A DNA stretch of 64,000 bases, taken from Streptomyces longhuiensis (GTDB lineage Bacteria > Actinomycetota > Actinomycetes > Streptomycetales > Streptomycetaceae). The DNA lies in the NCBI RefSeq assembly GCF_020616555.1, contig NZ_CP085174.1, forward strand, positions 62,001 through 126,000, given 5' to 3'. Made by a program: the position numbers and the translations under genes. The notes under the pieces are model-generated. The model did not search any database and was not told the origin of the DNA. It worked only from the letters and a program-made list of their open reading frames with translations. Below are positions 32,815-42,148 of this stretch, piece after piece (position 1 is the stretch's first letter; each line of letters begins with the position of its first letter).

Positions 32815-32885
32815 AAACATCAGCTCGCCGACCTGGTGGCTGCTGGCGGCGAGGTCGTCCACGACGGCGCGCAGCGCAGGGTGTC
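32815..32885 (-). pseudogene. Fragment of the 12016-12804 gene family (middle)
   Basis: The DNA atcagctcgccgacctggtg and gtcgtcgaccacggcgcgcag-type sequence match 12171-12230, encoding LRAVVDDLAA..HQVGEL on the minus strand. Nothing else of the gene remains here. Confidence 0.6.
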
Positions 32886-32920
32886 GAGGGCCGTCAGGCC
32901 GCTGCCTGGTCACGGCAGAA

Positions 32921-33124
32921 CTATGAGCTGGGCTTGCTGCGGGTGTCGCCGCCGCGCCCGCGCAGAGTGACACCTGCCTCGATGAGGATGCGGTAGACGA
33001 AGCCATAGGAGCGTCCAGTGCTGCCCGCGATGCTCCGTATCGAGGCGCCGCCTTCGTATGCGGCCTTCAGCTCCGCGGCCAGCGTGTCACGTGCCACGCC
33101 GGTGATCCGCCTGCCCTTGTCCAT
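32921..33124 (-). CDS. Small helix-turn-helix protein (67 aa)
   Basis: ATG 33124 with aaggag upstream: MDKGRRITGVARDTLAAELKAAYEGGASIRSIAGSTGRSYGFVYRILIEAGVTLRGRGG. This is an HTH resolvase/Lsr2-C-like fold common in Streptomyces, probably binding DNA. A decayed relative is at 3800-3877. Confidence 0.85.
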   Translation of the reverse strand: MDKGRRITGVARDTLAAELKAAYEGGASIRSIAGSTGRSYGFVYRILIEAGVTLRGRGGDTRSKPSS

Positions 33125-33454
33125 GACCGTCTCCTTCGCCGTCCGAAGGGCGATCATCGCGCACACTACGACGGTCCGTCAGGGGATCTGCCAGCTTCGA
33201 CCACGGCCCATTCCCCTCGCGCGAACCCGCGCCGGTGCCAGGGCAGCTCGGGATGCTCCTGGTGAAAGACGCTAGCAATGCCTCAGACGTCGAAGGTCTC
33301 GTCTGCGGCGATCCTGCGTGGCCATCGCGCGGACGGGCCTGTGGATGCGGAAGCTTGAGCGCAGGCACCCGGGCCCGGGCTGAGGAACCCGCCAACGCCA
33401 GCTGCGGCCACAAGCCCCGCACACGATACGAGGGGCAGCCTCGGTCACAGGACA

Positions 33455-33525
33455 GTCCCGTACAGGGGCGGCGGTCGCCGGAGATCGCGTAGCGGCGGGC
33501 AGCGAGGGCGGGCGATTCTCCCACC
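33455..33525 (-). pseudogene. Fragment of the 12016-12804 gene family (C-terminus)
   Basis: Minus-strand codons ALAARRYAISGDRR match the C-terminus of the 262-aa protein (12020-12080). With 32815-32885 it looks like the ends of one copy split by the insertion of the HTH gene. The rest of 33125-33646 has no gene. Confidence 0.6.
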
Positions 33526-33646
33526 TGCCCGCAGGGCGGTCATATCGGCCCGAGAGGGGCTCCCATCTTCCGACCCGCGGGGCGTCAGCGCCCGCCCGAA
33601 GCCGCGGAGAAGCCCTCCCGGTCTCCCCCGGCCTGCCGGGCGGCCC

Positions 33647-34351
33647 TCACGGGATCGGGGTCAGGGTGGCCTGCAGCCCGGTGAGGAGGATGTCGAGTCC
33701 GCGTTCGAGTTCGGCGGCGCCGTCGTAGGCGGCGAGGACCGAGGCCAGACCGCGCAGGAGAGGGAACTCTCCGATGGGTAGCCGGTGCAGGCCCAGGCGG
33801 AGCAGGTCATCGCTCTCCTCCGGGTTGTCGACGAGTTCCTGCAGTTCGTTCAGGACGTGGCCGTGCAAGAAACCGAACAGCGCGCGGTAGATGTGTAGGG
33901 CGTCAGATCCGCTGAAGCCGGCCCTGGTGAGCAGGGCTAGGACGGCCTCCAGCGGACGCAGAGTGCCGCGGGGGCGCAGGGCCAGGGGGGTGGCCATGGG
34001 CCGGGTGACGAGCAGGGGTACGACGTGTGGATGGGCGAGTGCGAGGCGGCGGTACTGGCGTGCGACGGTGCGTAGTTGAGCGATCCAGTCGGTGGCGGCA
34101 GGGTCTACCGTCAGCTGGGCGAGGACGGTCTCGGCGACGCCGTCGAGCAGTGCCGCCTTGTTAGATGCGTGGCGGTAGAGGCTCATCGGGTCGCGCTCCA
34201 GTGCGCGGGCCAGGCGGCGCATGGTGAGCCCGTCGACGCCGTCACGGTCGATGATCTCCAGTGCGCAGGCCAGCACCCTGTCCCGGGTGAGTCTGCCGTT
34301 GGAGTACGGGCCGGATCCCTGGACGACTGGGGCGGTCGGGGAAGAGGCCAT
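33647..34351 (-). CDS. TetR-family transcriptional repressor
   Basis: ATG 34351 (RBS agaggaag). Residues about 20-65: RLTRDRVLACALEIIDRDGVDGLTMRRLARALERDPMSLYRHASNKAALLDGVAETVL, a typical TetR HTH (recognition helix DPMSLYRHA). The C-terminal part TDWIAQLRTVARQYRRLALAHPHVVPLLV and HIYRALFGFLHGHVLNEL is TetR_C-like ligand binding. It is divergent from the membrane protein gene at 34465, with a palindrome between them; probably represses both. Confidence 0.92.
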   Translation of the reverse strand: MASSPTAPVVQGSGPYSNGRLTRDRVLACALEIIDRDGVDGLTMRRLARALERDPMSLYRHASNKAALLDGVAETVLAQLTVDPAATDWIAQLRTVARQYRRLALAHPHVVPLLVTRPMATPLALRPRGTLRPLEAVLALLTRAGFSGSDALHIYRALFGFLHGHVLNELQELVDNPEESDDLLRLGLHRLPIGEFPLLRGLASVLAAYDGAAELERGLDILLTGLQATLTPIP

Positions 34352-34396
34352 GTCAGCACTTCCTCTCGCAGAGGCCGACACCGGATGCCGAATCAT

Positions 34397-34450
34397 CCTG
34401 TAGATCTACAATGTAGATACCACTGTAGTCGAGGAGCTACGATGTAAATC
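34397..34450. promoter_or_regulatory. TetR operator and divergent promoter region
   Basis: Perfect 12-bp palindrome tgtagatctaca at about 34397-34408, overlapping repeats atgtagata and a second imperfect dyad ctgtagtcgaggagctac just downstream, in the 113-bp gap between divergent genes. Confidence 0.65.
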
Positions 34451-34464
34451 CTCTGGAGTGCGTC

Positions 34465-35010
34465 ATGATCATTATTCTCGGGATCATCCTCCTGATCCTG
34501 GCAGCGATCGTCGCGGCGGCCGGAATTTTCAGCAACACGGGCAGCGGGCACGCGCTCACCAACACGTTCGCCCTGTTCGGTCACGACATGACCGGCTCCA
34601 CCGGCACGCTCTTCCTCTACGGCATCATCGTCGGGGCCGTGGCCATGCTGGGGCTGGGCTTGCTTCTGACCGGCACGCGCCGCACCTCCCGCCTGGCCGC
34701 CGAGGCCCGCCACGGACTCAGGGAGTCCAACCGTGAGAACGCGGCCCTGCGCAAGGACCGTGGCACCATGAACGACCATCGAGGCAGCGCCCGCGGCGTG
34801 TCGGCGGCAGCCGGCAAGGATCGCGACGACCTCGCCGAGCAGCGCGATGATCCGATCAGCCGGCGGGAGCGTGACCGCCAGGACCGTGGCCGCGCCCAGT
34901 CGCCCGGCGCGCGGGACGAGGAAGCCCCTGGGGCTGAAGGCGAACGGGCCCCGGGAGACGGCCACCACCGTTGGCCCCACCTGCTCGGGCATCGGGCCGC
35001 CCACCGGTAG
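34465..35010 (+). CDS. Membrane protein with charged cytoplasmic tail
   Basis: 181 aa, ATG 34465 (ctggag upstream). Two transmembrane helices (MIIILGIILLILAAIVAAAG and LFLYGIIVGAVAMLGLGLLL) and a long polar tail rich in Arg, Asp and Glu. This resembles LapA-type or small SHOCT-less stress membrane proteins. Divergent from and probably controlled by the TetR regulator. The C-terminus grades into low-complexity sequence and may be longer than in the ancestral gene. Confidence 0.75.
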   Translation: MIIILGIILLILAAIVAAAGIFSNTGSGHALTNTFALFGHDMTGSTGTLFLYGIIVGAVAMLGLGLLLTGTRRTSRLAAEARHGLRESNRENAALRKDRGTMNDHRGSARGVSAAAGKDRDDLAEQRDDPISRRERDRQDRGRAQSPGARDEEAPGAEGERAPGDGHHRWPHLLGHRAAHR

Positions 35011-35044
35011 GGCGCCACCCGAGCCCGCGCACCGGCTCACGAAG

Positions 35045-35163
35045 GGAAGCGGAACGAGCCGGTGCGCTGTTCGCCCAACTGCCTTCCGTCGAGCAACTCG
35101 ACGTCCTCGCCCACAAACTCCCCCGAAGACCAAGCTGCCTTGTCCACCCCGACGCGTCGGACT
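35045..35163 (+). pseudogene. C-terminal fragment of an ABM monooxygenase
   Basis: ALFAQLPSVEQLDVLAHKLP is nearly identical to the end of the protein at 7019-7324 (ELFAQPPSVEQLDVLAHKLP). The original stop is changed (cccctga to cccccga) and the frame runs on to tga at 35163. The DNA similarity continues beyond the stop. Confidence 0.85.
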
Positions 35164-35509
35164 GATCCTGACCCAGCCCGAACGTGTCTGCCTGGAAGCG
35201 GGGTTGCTGGGCAGTCCGGCCGACACGGCCGTATGGGGGTGAGCGCCGGCCCATGCACTGCTGTGGTCCGGCAGTTGTCGCCCTCTTTCCGTACAGAACG
35301 CCCCTCACGGGCTCATGACTGCGGCCCGCCAGAAGGCGTCGGGGTGGTGCTGATCATGCCGGGGCGGGTCGCGCTGGGCCATGCCGACGAGCGCAGAGGA
35401 GACGGTCAGGTTGTCCCGAAGGATCTCCTCCTGGCGCTCGAGGAGCCACCGGCGAGGCCCACCCACCCGGCCCCGTGCGGAGCGCGGTCGGGCGCGCGCC
35501 GCAGCGGTG
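35164..35509. other. No recognisable gene
   Basis: Frames here are open but low quality. Nothing supported beyond possible decayed coding sequence around 35340-35480. Confidence 0.35.
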
Positions 35510-36343
35510 TCACAGCATTTCCAGCGGCCGTTTGCTGCCCGGCGGCGGGAACGCCCGCTCCAGGGTCGCGAGGTCCTCGGCGGTCAGGTCCACCTCCAGA
35601 GCCGCCCTGTTCTCCTCGACGTGCCCGCGGGAGGACGCCTTCGGGATCGCGATGACGTCCTCGTGCCGCAGGACCCACGCCAGGGCGATCTGCGCGGGCG
35701 TCGCACCTTGGGCAGCGGCCACCTCCCGCAGCGCCGTGTGGTCGAGCAGACGGCCCTGCTCAACCGGCGAGTACGCCATGATGGGGATCGACAGTTCACG
35801 GCACCTGGGCAGCAGACTGTGCTCGGGCCCTCGACGGCTGAGGTTGTACAGCACCTGGTCGGTCTGCGGCTCGGCTCCGGGCGGCAGGTCCGCGAGATCC
35901 TCCACGTCCAGGTTGCTCACCCCCCAGGAACGGATGGCACCCTCCCGCACCAGGGACTCGAACGCCTCGACCGTCTCCTCCAGCGGCACGGCTCCGCGCC
36001 AGTGCAGCAAGTACAGGTCGATCCGGTCCGTGTGCAGACGGCGCAGGCTCCCCCGGCACGCCTCGGCCACTCCGCGGGCGTCCGCGTGGGAGGGGAGCAC
36101 CTTGCTGACCAGGAAGACCTCGTCGCGCCGTCCGGACACCGCCTCGGCCACCACTTCCTCCGCCGCGCCGTCCCCGTACATCTCCGCGGTGTCGACGAGG
36201 GTCATCCCCAGGTCCAGCCCGGCGCGCAGGGCCGACACCTCGGCCGCGCGGCGCCCGGCGTCCTCCCCCATCCCCCAGGTGCCTTGACCAAGAGCCGGGA
36301 CCGCAACCCCGCGGGGAAGGACTACTGTCCGTGGATCCGCCAT
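35510..36343 (-). CDS. Aldo/keto reductase
   Basis: 277 aa, ATG 36343 with aggagga upstream. The full catalytic tetrad is visible: Asp51 and Tyr56 (LVDTAEMYG), Lys81 (FLVSKVLP), His114 (DLYLLHWRG). The substrate-strand WGVSNLD and the NADPH-binding IPIMAYSPVEQG...AIPKASSRGHVEENRAAL follow. Length is typical. Probably reduces toxic aldehydes or ketones with NADPH, fitting the carbonyl-stress theme. Single gene, leftward. Confidence 0.93.
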   Translation of the reverse strand: MADPRTVVLPRGVAVPALGQGTWGMGEDAGRRAAEVSALRAGLDLGMTLVDTAEMYGDGAAEEVVAEAVSGRRDEVFLVSKVLPSHADARGVAEACRGSLRRLHTDRIDLYLLHWRGAVPLEETVEAFESLVREGAIRSWGVSNLDVEDLADLPPGAEPQTDQVLYNLSRRGPEHSLLPRCRELSIPIMAYSPVEQGRLLDHTALREVAAAQGATPAQIALAWVLRHEDVIAIPKASSRGHVEENRAALEVDLTAEDLATLERAFPPPGSKRPLEML

Positions 36344-36738
36344 GGCTTCCTCCTGGCTGAGACGGTGGCCAAGACTGCCGACCACCCACTGCACCACGAC
36401 ATACATCGCAGATCAGATGGAATCTTCTCAGGCCGGAATGGAATTCTCCGTAACGCCCCTCCCAGAGGTGAACGGCGCTGTGCCCTGTACGCCGAACGGC
36501 TCTGAGCCGGTGCTGGAACGGATGGCCCCGGGCACAGTGGATCTGTCAGAACCGGTTCCCTGCCCGGTCTCGACGGTCAAAACTTCGGGATCGTGAATAA
36601 GTGCAACCAGCCGAGCGCGCAAGAGTTCTCTGAACCGGGCTGACACGAAATGGCGGCCTGCGGAAGGCTGGGGTGTGCCGACTTCGTCGCCCGTCGTCGC
36701 CCGGTCGTCGGAGCGGGCTGCGCCAACTGTTGGGGCCT
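36344..36738. other. No recognisable gene
   Basis: 395 bp between two leftward genes; no protein-like frame that I trust. The aldo/keto reductase promoter should lie at its left end. Confidence 0.4.
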
Positions 36739-37839
36739 TCAGTGAGGCTGGCCGAGTGCGGCCGCCGGACGCAGGTTCTCCTCGAGTTCCTCGGCCATGG
36801 CCGCGCCGGCCAATGCCCGTCCCAGCCGAGGTGCCTGTTTGAACAGGTTGTGCCCGGCGACGAAGAAGATTCTGTCGGCTTCCCAGACCGCCATGCCGTC
36901 TTCGCTCCACGGCAGGCTTGTCACCCAGCAGCGCAGGTGCTCGACGGGCTCGGGGTCGAGGCCCGGCAGTGCGCGGGAGACGTACGCGCGGGCGCGGTCA
37001 CCGAGTGCCGCCAGTTCTTCGGGGTCCACGAAGCTGCCGTCCTCCCGAACCTGGACCGTTTGGCTGAGGCCCACCGCATATCGGCTGTTGCCAGGATAGG
37101 GGGCTGCGTAGACACCAACCTCCCCGAAGTCGCCGCTGCTGTCCTGCAGGCAGGCGACCCGTTTGGGGGGCGCTCCCCTGACCTGGAAGGTGAGGCGGAT
37201 GTGGGCTGCCGGCCGTATCGGTAGCGAAAGCCCCACGTTGCGCGCCAGCCGCGCGGTGCCCAGGCCCGCGCACACCACGGCCGTTGCGTACTCTTCGCGG
37301 CCGACGGCGCTGAGCACCTCCACCGTGCCGCGGCCCGTCGGATGCAGCGAGATGACCTCGTCGGTGACCACAGCGTCACCCAGCGCGTCCACCAGGCTCT
37401 CAACCGCGACACGGGTGCGGATGGCACCGCCGTCCTCCTCGAGCATCGCGGGACCGCGGTAGTCGGCAAGCAGCGGCATGCGGGCGTGAAGTTCGGCGCT
37501 GTCCAGGGTCCGGACCCGTATGCCGCCGGCATCCTGCAGAATGCGCAGTCTCTCAGAAACGGAATCTCCCAGGGCGACCGCTCCGTCCTGGGAGATCAGT
37601 TCGGCGCCCAACCGGTCGGCCCACTCGTCCCAGACGGCGCGGCCCTGCCGGGCGAATTCGACCAGGCGGGCGTCGTCGTGCGCGTGGCGGAATATGCGGG
37701 ACTGGCCATTGGACTGCCCGTGGCCTGGAACGCCGCTTTCGTAGACCCTCGCCGTCGTCCCGCGTTCGGCCAGTGCATAGGCGGTGCAGAGTCCGACGAT
37801 GCCGGCTCCTACCACGGCCACCTCGGGAACCCGGTCCAT
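36739..37839 (-). CDS. FAD-dependent oxidoreductase (DAO / sarcosine oxidase-like)
   Basis: 366 aa, ATG 37839. N-terminal FAD-binding VAVVGAGIVGLCTAYALAERG (GxGxxG at residues 11-16), then AGVPGHGQSNGQSRIFRH-type segment resembling monomeric sarcosine / N-methyltryptophan oxidases, VVCAGLGTARLARNVGLSLPIRP, and C-terminal LPWSEDGMAVWEADRIFFVAGHNLFKQAPRLGRALA. Oxidises a secondary amine or amino acid and yields H2O2. No obvious operon partners. Confidence 0.9.
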   Translation of the reverse strand: MDRVPEVAVVGAGIVGLCTAYALAERGTTARVYESGVPGHGQSNGQSRIFRHAHDDARLVEFARQGRAVWDEWADRLGAELISQDGAVALGDSVSERLRILQDAGGIRVRTLDSAELHARMPLLADYRGPAMLEEDGGAIRTRVAVESLVDALGDAVVTDEVISLHPTGRGTVEVLSAVGREEYATAVVCAGLGTARLARNVGLSLPIRPAAHIRLTFQVRGAPPKRVACLQDSSGDFGEVGVYAAPYPGNSRYAVGLSQTVQVREDGSFVDPEELAALGDRARAYVSRALPGLDPEPVEHLRCWVTSLPWSEDGMAVWEADRIFFVAGHNLFKQAPRLGRALAGAAMAEELEENLRPAAALGQPH

Positions 37840-38184
37840 TCGATCGCCTCACTTCGCGTCCCGGAGCTGTCCCCTACGGAGCAGGGGTTAGGTTCATCTG
37901 TCGCCGCCCGAACTGGTGGGTTACTAGGCCGCATGGGCGGCACTGACAGGCTCTACGTGAGCGGCGGAACCGCGTCTTCTTCAGCCTTACACCGGTCCGA
38001 AATATGTCAACCGCGACCTCACATGGCGCGGCCGAAGACCGACCGGCGGAGAGTCGCGGGGTCGGATGTCCTCGTCGAGGCCTGATATCCGAGCAGGACA
38101 TCGGCCGGGCCGGTGACTCCGTGGCTGCCGTGAGCTTCCTCCGCTGTGCGGCAGTCGCTGATCAGCAGGTCAGGGAGGGCTGGC
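37840..38184. other. No recognisable gene
   Basis: Short inverted repeat gatgtcct / aggacatc around 38066-38100; otherwise nothing supported. Confidence 0.35.
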
Positions 38185-38320
38185 GGGGTTTCAGGTTCGT
38201 TCGTTCAGCGGATACCTGGTCGGCGTAGTACGTCTCCTCGAAGTCGATCGGGCTTATTAGGTAGCCGAGCCGCTTTTGGATGCGGCGGGGCTATCGAAGC
38301 CGTCGACGTTCACTTCGTCA
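38185..38320 (-). pseudogene. IS3-family transposase C-terminal fragment
   Basis: Minus-strand codons RIQKRLGYLISPIDFEETYYADQVSAERTNLKP match the end of IS3 OrfB proteins and the remnant at 27869-28087 (RIQERLGWLSPIEFEEQHY...LKPVNR). It has one extra codon and lacks the catalytic part. Confidence 0.75.
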
Positions 38321-38573
38321 GGGCGACGCCAGCGCCGCAACCTCGCCACGACTCCGGCAACCTCCCCACCTGTACACGGTGGCGCGCGTATGAGGCAGGC
38401 GGACCCGGCAGCGCGATCACCGGCACCGGCCTGGCTTGGAAGTGCGACGCGAACGGCCCAGGAGGGGCCGTGAGCTGCCGTAACGCCGCCCGACTGTCAT
38501 CCTGGAAGGCTACTCCGTCCCTCCAGCCCGCCGGACGGAGTACGGCCCAAGGACACGGCGAGCGGAGGCCATC

Positions 38574-38855
38574 ATGCTGATCAGCCACAGCGTCGACGGC
38601 GGCGCCCTGCACGTGACCCTGCACCACAGCGTCGACGTCAACACCCGGGCCGCGGCCGCCGTTGAGATCGAGGCCCTTGTCCACACCCACCGGCCCCGCC
38701 GCGTCACCGTCCAGGTCCCCGCGGGAGAACCGACGCCCGCCACGCTCAGCGTCGTCGTCCGCGCCCATCGCATGTGCAAGAGCCTCGACATCCCCCTCAA
38801 CCTGGCCGGAGCCACCACGGCGGCACAACGGCTCTTGACCGCGAACACCGCCTAG
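38574..38855 (+). CDS. STAS-like small protein, copy 2
   Basis: 93 aa, ATG 38574. Over 85% identical by eye to 5731-6012, with the same helix NTRAAAAVEIEALV and loop VQVPAGEPTPATL; upstream DNA (cgagcggaggccatc) is also similar. The pair shows duplication of a whole gene with its leader. No other STAS-pathway gene (anti-sigma kinase, PP2C) is in the window. Confidence 0.75.
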   Translation: MLISHSVDGGALHVTLHHSVDVNTRAAAAVEIEALVHTHRPRRVTVQVPAGEPTPATLSVVVRAHRMCKSLDIPLNLAGATTAAQRLLTANTA

Positions 38856-39145
38856 ACACCTCCCCCGGCCGGAAAGTCCGATGCGCGGATCCAGGCCGGT
38901 CTCGCGTTGGCAACCCGGACAATCCACATGGCGTTGAATCCGCGTCACCGCAACGACAGTTGAGACTGATGCAGGGTGTAACGGCAACGCGTGCCTGAGC
39001 TCGTCGCCGGGTCGCCCAACCCGTACATCGTCTCCGGTCTCGTCGCTAGCCTGCACTCCCTGCGGAGGTCGACGAGTGGCGTGGGAAGGGCATCGCGCGC
39101 CCTGGTCGCCGAAGCGGAGAAGGTAACGGGCTCGGATCCCGCGGG
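38856..39145. other. Spacer before the tandem duplication
   Basis: No complete gene. A short frame ending at the duplication junction (LVAGSPNPYIVSGLVASLHSL) may be a fragment. Confidence 0.3.
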
Positions 39146-39402
39146 GAAGCTGGGCGCGGCCGTCATGTACTTCACGCCCGAACCGGACCTGACGGACTTC
39201 TACGCCGGGCTCGGCTTCACGTTCTCCCCCACGGCATCGGTACATCTGCCACGGCCCGATCAAGGACTTCCGCTTCTCGCTGAAGCCGTGGCGCCGGCGT
39301 CACGATGTAGCCCATGCCACCCCCTACGGCCAAAGCCAACGCGCGAAAGCCAGGTTCCCGGTGTCTGCGGGGCGGGCCTTGGCCCCGGGATGGCCCAGTC
39401 GG

Positions 39403-39880
39403 TCAGCTCGAGCCGTTGGGGTGGAGGACGACCTTGGTCCAGCCGTCGTCACGGGCGTCGAAGTGCTGGTAGCCGTTGGGGGCCTGGTCCAGCGGTGGCT
39501 TGGCCTTGCCCTGCTCTATCAGGGCGCACAGCTGTCGGTTGTATGCCTTGACGTTGGCCTGGCCGGTCCCCATCGACTGGCCCTTAATCCAGTGCAGGCC
39601 GTAGTCGAAGGCGACCTCACCCTCCGCCTTATACAGCTTGTCCGGGCTCCCCGGGTCGTGCGGCACGAAGACACCCACGCCCCCGATCGTCCCGGTGAAC
39701 TTCACCGAGTGCACCAGGTTGTTGAGCGTCAGGTTCGGGTGCTCGACACCCTGAGGGTCGTGCGCCTGGTAGCCCACGCACTCACACCCACGGTCCGCCC
39801 CCAGACCGTGGGTGAGTTCGTTGATCTGGTCGATCGGCGAGGCCTTGGACAGTGCTAGCGCCGTCCAACTCGGCGTATCA
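39403..39880 (-). pseudogene. Formaldehyde dehydrogenase C-terminal half (unit 1)
   Basis: Leftward frame from about 39880: SKASPIDQINELTHGLGADRGCECVGYQAHDPQGVEHPN, TLNNLVHSVKFTGTIGGVGVFVPHDPGSPDKLYKAEGEVAFDYGLHWIKGQSMGTGQANVKAYNRQL, ending DGWTKVVLHPNGSS. This is the distal part of a zinc alcohol dehydrogenase of the glutathione-independent formaldehyde dehydrogenase group, from a subfamily different from 9012-10205. The zinc-binding N-terminus is absent. Confidence 0.8.
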
Positions 39881-40116
39881 GCCCGACAGATCGCTGGTTG
39901 TGGTCGCGGACGGTCAGCATTGCCAGCTTGCCACCGACCGCGACCCCGTCCGGTTCACGGACGGGGTCTGGCGTAGCTGGTCACTTCGCCAGTGGACGGC
40001 GTGATCTGGATCAAGCATGTGCCTGCCCTGCGCCCCCGGAGCACCAGACCAGCCAGCGGCGGTGCAGCCCCCGGACGGGGCGGTCGGGCAACTAGCCCGC
40101 TAGGCCCGGCACAGCA

Positions 40117-40262
40117 CTAGCGTGACGCCCCGGTCTTGGCGAACTGGTCGACGATGGCCCGACAGAAGGCCGGCAGGTCCGCCGGCGAGCGGCTGGAGAT
40201 GAATTGTCCGTCGATGACGACTTCCTCGTCGACGACCTCGGCGCCGGCGTACCCCGGCGAGA
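40117..40262 (-). pseudogene. PfpI-family C-terminal fragment (unit 1)
   Basis: GAEVVDEEVVIDGQFISSRSPADLPAFCRAIVDQFAKTG-stop matches the last 40 residues of 8230-8787 (AEVVDEEVVIDGQLISSRGPQDLPAFCKAIIERFA). Confidence 0.8.
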
Positions 40263-40501
40263 TCCAGGCACGGCCAGGACGCGGCCACCGACCGGGCCCG
40301 GCGCCGTCCTCGACGGCCTCCCGCCCTGGCTATGTAGTGAGACGGGAGGCGTTTGTTGTCTGGTGCTTCGCCCGGATCGGTGATCAGCAAAACCGATTGC
40401 CCGGGCGCGGGACAGTGCGCAGAATCTCCGCTGCGATCTCTCAACGTCGCGACCGCCACCGTCCGGACTTCGCAACTCACATTGAGGATCACCGTTTTGA
40501 G

Positions 40502-40590
40502 CCACGTCATACGTGAGTACCGCCCTGCGGACGAGACGTCCTGGCTGCGCTGCCGGGTGCTCTCCTTCCTGGGAAGCGCCTACTTCGACT
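40502..40590 (+). pseudogene. GNAT acetyltransferase N-terminal fragment (unit 1)
   Basis: VIREYRPADETSWLRCRVLSFLGSAYFD is the start of a GNAT-type acetyltransferase; the rest does not follow. The segment at the left end of the unit (FTPEPDLTDFYAGLGFTF) looks like the far end of a GNAT protein (FYxxLGF), suggesting one gene split by the duplication. Confidence 0.55.
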
Positions 40591-40895
40591 GCAGCGCAGG
40601 CAGTCCTCCACCTCATCGAGCTGGAGGATGATCTCGGTGAAGCTGGGCGCGGCCGTCATGTACTTCACGCCCGAACCGGACCTGACGGACTTCTACGCCG
40701 GGCTCGGCTTCACGTTCTCCCCCACGGCATCGGTACATCTGCCACGGCCCGATCAAGGACTTCCGCTTCTCGCTGAAGCCGTGGCGCCGGCGTCACGATG
40801 TAGCCCATGCCACCCCCTACGGCCAAAGCCAACGCGCGAAAGCCAGGTTCCCGGTGTCTGCGGGGCGGGCCTTGGCCCCGGGATGGCCCAGTCGG

Positions 40896-41373
40896 TCAGC
40901 TCGAGCCGTTGGGGTGGAGGACGACCTTGGTCCAGCCGTCGTCACGGGCGTCGAAGTGCTGGTAGCCGTTGGGGGCCTGGTCCAGCGGTGGCTTGGCCTT
41001 GCCCTGCTCTATCAGGGCGCACAGCTGTCGGTTGTATGCCTTGACGTTGGCCTGGCCGGTCCCCATCGACTGGCCCTTAATCCAGTGCAGGCCGTAGTCG
41101 AAGGCGACCTCACCCTCCGCCTTATACAGCTTGTCCGGGCTCCCCGGGTCGTGCGGCACGAAGACACCCACGCCCCCGATCGTCCCGGTGAACTTCACCG
41201 AGTGCACCAGGTTGTTGAGCGTCAGGTTCGGGTGCTCGACACCCTGAGGGTCGTGCGCCTGGTAGCCCACGCACTCACACCCACGGTCCGCCCCCAGACC
41301 GTGGGTGAGTTCGTTGATCTGGTCGATCGGCGAGGCCTTGGACAGTGCTAGCGCCGTCCAACTCGGCGTATCA
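40896..41373 (-). pseudogene. Formaldehyde dehydrogenase C-terminal half (unit 2)
   Basis: Identical to 39403-39880. Confidence 0.8.
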
Positions 41374-41609
41374 GCCCGACAGATCGCTGGTTGTGGTCGC
41401 GGACGGTCAGCATTGCCAGCTTGCCACCGACCGCGACCCCGTCCGGTTCACGGACGGGGTCTGGCGTAGCTGGTCACTTCGCCAGTGGACGGCGTGATCT
41501 GGATCAAGCATGTGCCTGCCCTGCGCCCCCGGAGCACCAGACCAGCCAGCGGCGGTGCAGCCCCCGGACGGGGCGGTCGGGCAACTAGCCCGCTAGGCCC
41601 GGCACAGCA

Positions 41610-41755
41610 CTAGCGTGACGCCCCGGTCTTGGCGAACTGGTCGACGATGGCCCGACAGAAGGCCGGCAGGTCCGCCGGCGAGCGGCTGGAGATGAATTGT
41701 CCGTCGATGACGACTTCCTCGTCGACGACCTCGGCGCCGGCGTACCCCGGCGAGA
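41610..41755 (-). pseudogene. PfpI-family C-terminal fragment (unit 2)
   Basis: Identical to 40117-40262. Confidence 0.8.
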
Positions 41756-41994
41756 TCCAGGCACGGCCAGGACGCGGCCACCGACCGGGCCCGGCGCCGT
41801 CCTCGACGGCCTCCCGCCCTGGCTATGTAGTGAGACGGGAGGCGTTTGTTGTCTGGTGCTTCGCCCGGATCGGTGATCAGCAAAACCGATTGCCCGGGCG
41901 CGGGACAGTGCGCAGAATCTCCGCTGCGATCTCTCAACGTCGCGACCGCCACCGTCCGGACTTCGCAACTCACATTGAGGATCACCGTTTTGAG

Positions 41995-42083
41995 CCACGT
42001 CATACGTGAGTACCGCCCTGCGGACGAGACGTCCTGGCTGCGCTGCCGGGTGCTCTCCTTCCTGGGAAGCGCCTACTTCGACT
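41995..42083 (+). pseudogene. GNAT acetyltransferase N-terminal fragment (unit 2)
   Basis: Identical to 40502-40590. Confidence 0.55.
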
Positions 42084-42148
42084 GCAGCGCAGGCAGTCCT
42101 CCACCTCATCGAGCTGGAGGATGATCTCGGTCTCGTCAATCGGGTTGG

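Larger units (their letters stand above)
39146..40638. repeat. Tandem duplication unit 1 (1493 bp)
   Basis: The unit from gaagctgggcgcggcc to gaggatgatctcggt is repeated head to tail at 40639-42131 with no difference that I could find. It contains only fragments (GNAT, formaldehyde dehydrogenase, PfpI), plus a hairpin at 39942-39968. Confidence 0.95.
40639..42131. repeat. Tandem duplication unit 2 (1493 bp)
   Basis: Exact copy of 39146-40638. It ends 18 bp before the stop codon side of the dnaE gene. Confidence 0.95.
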
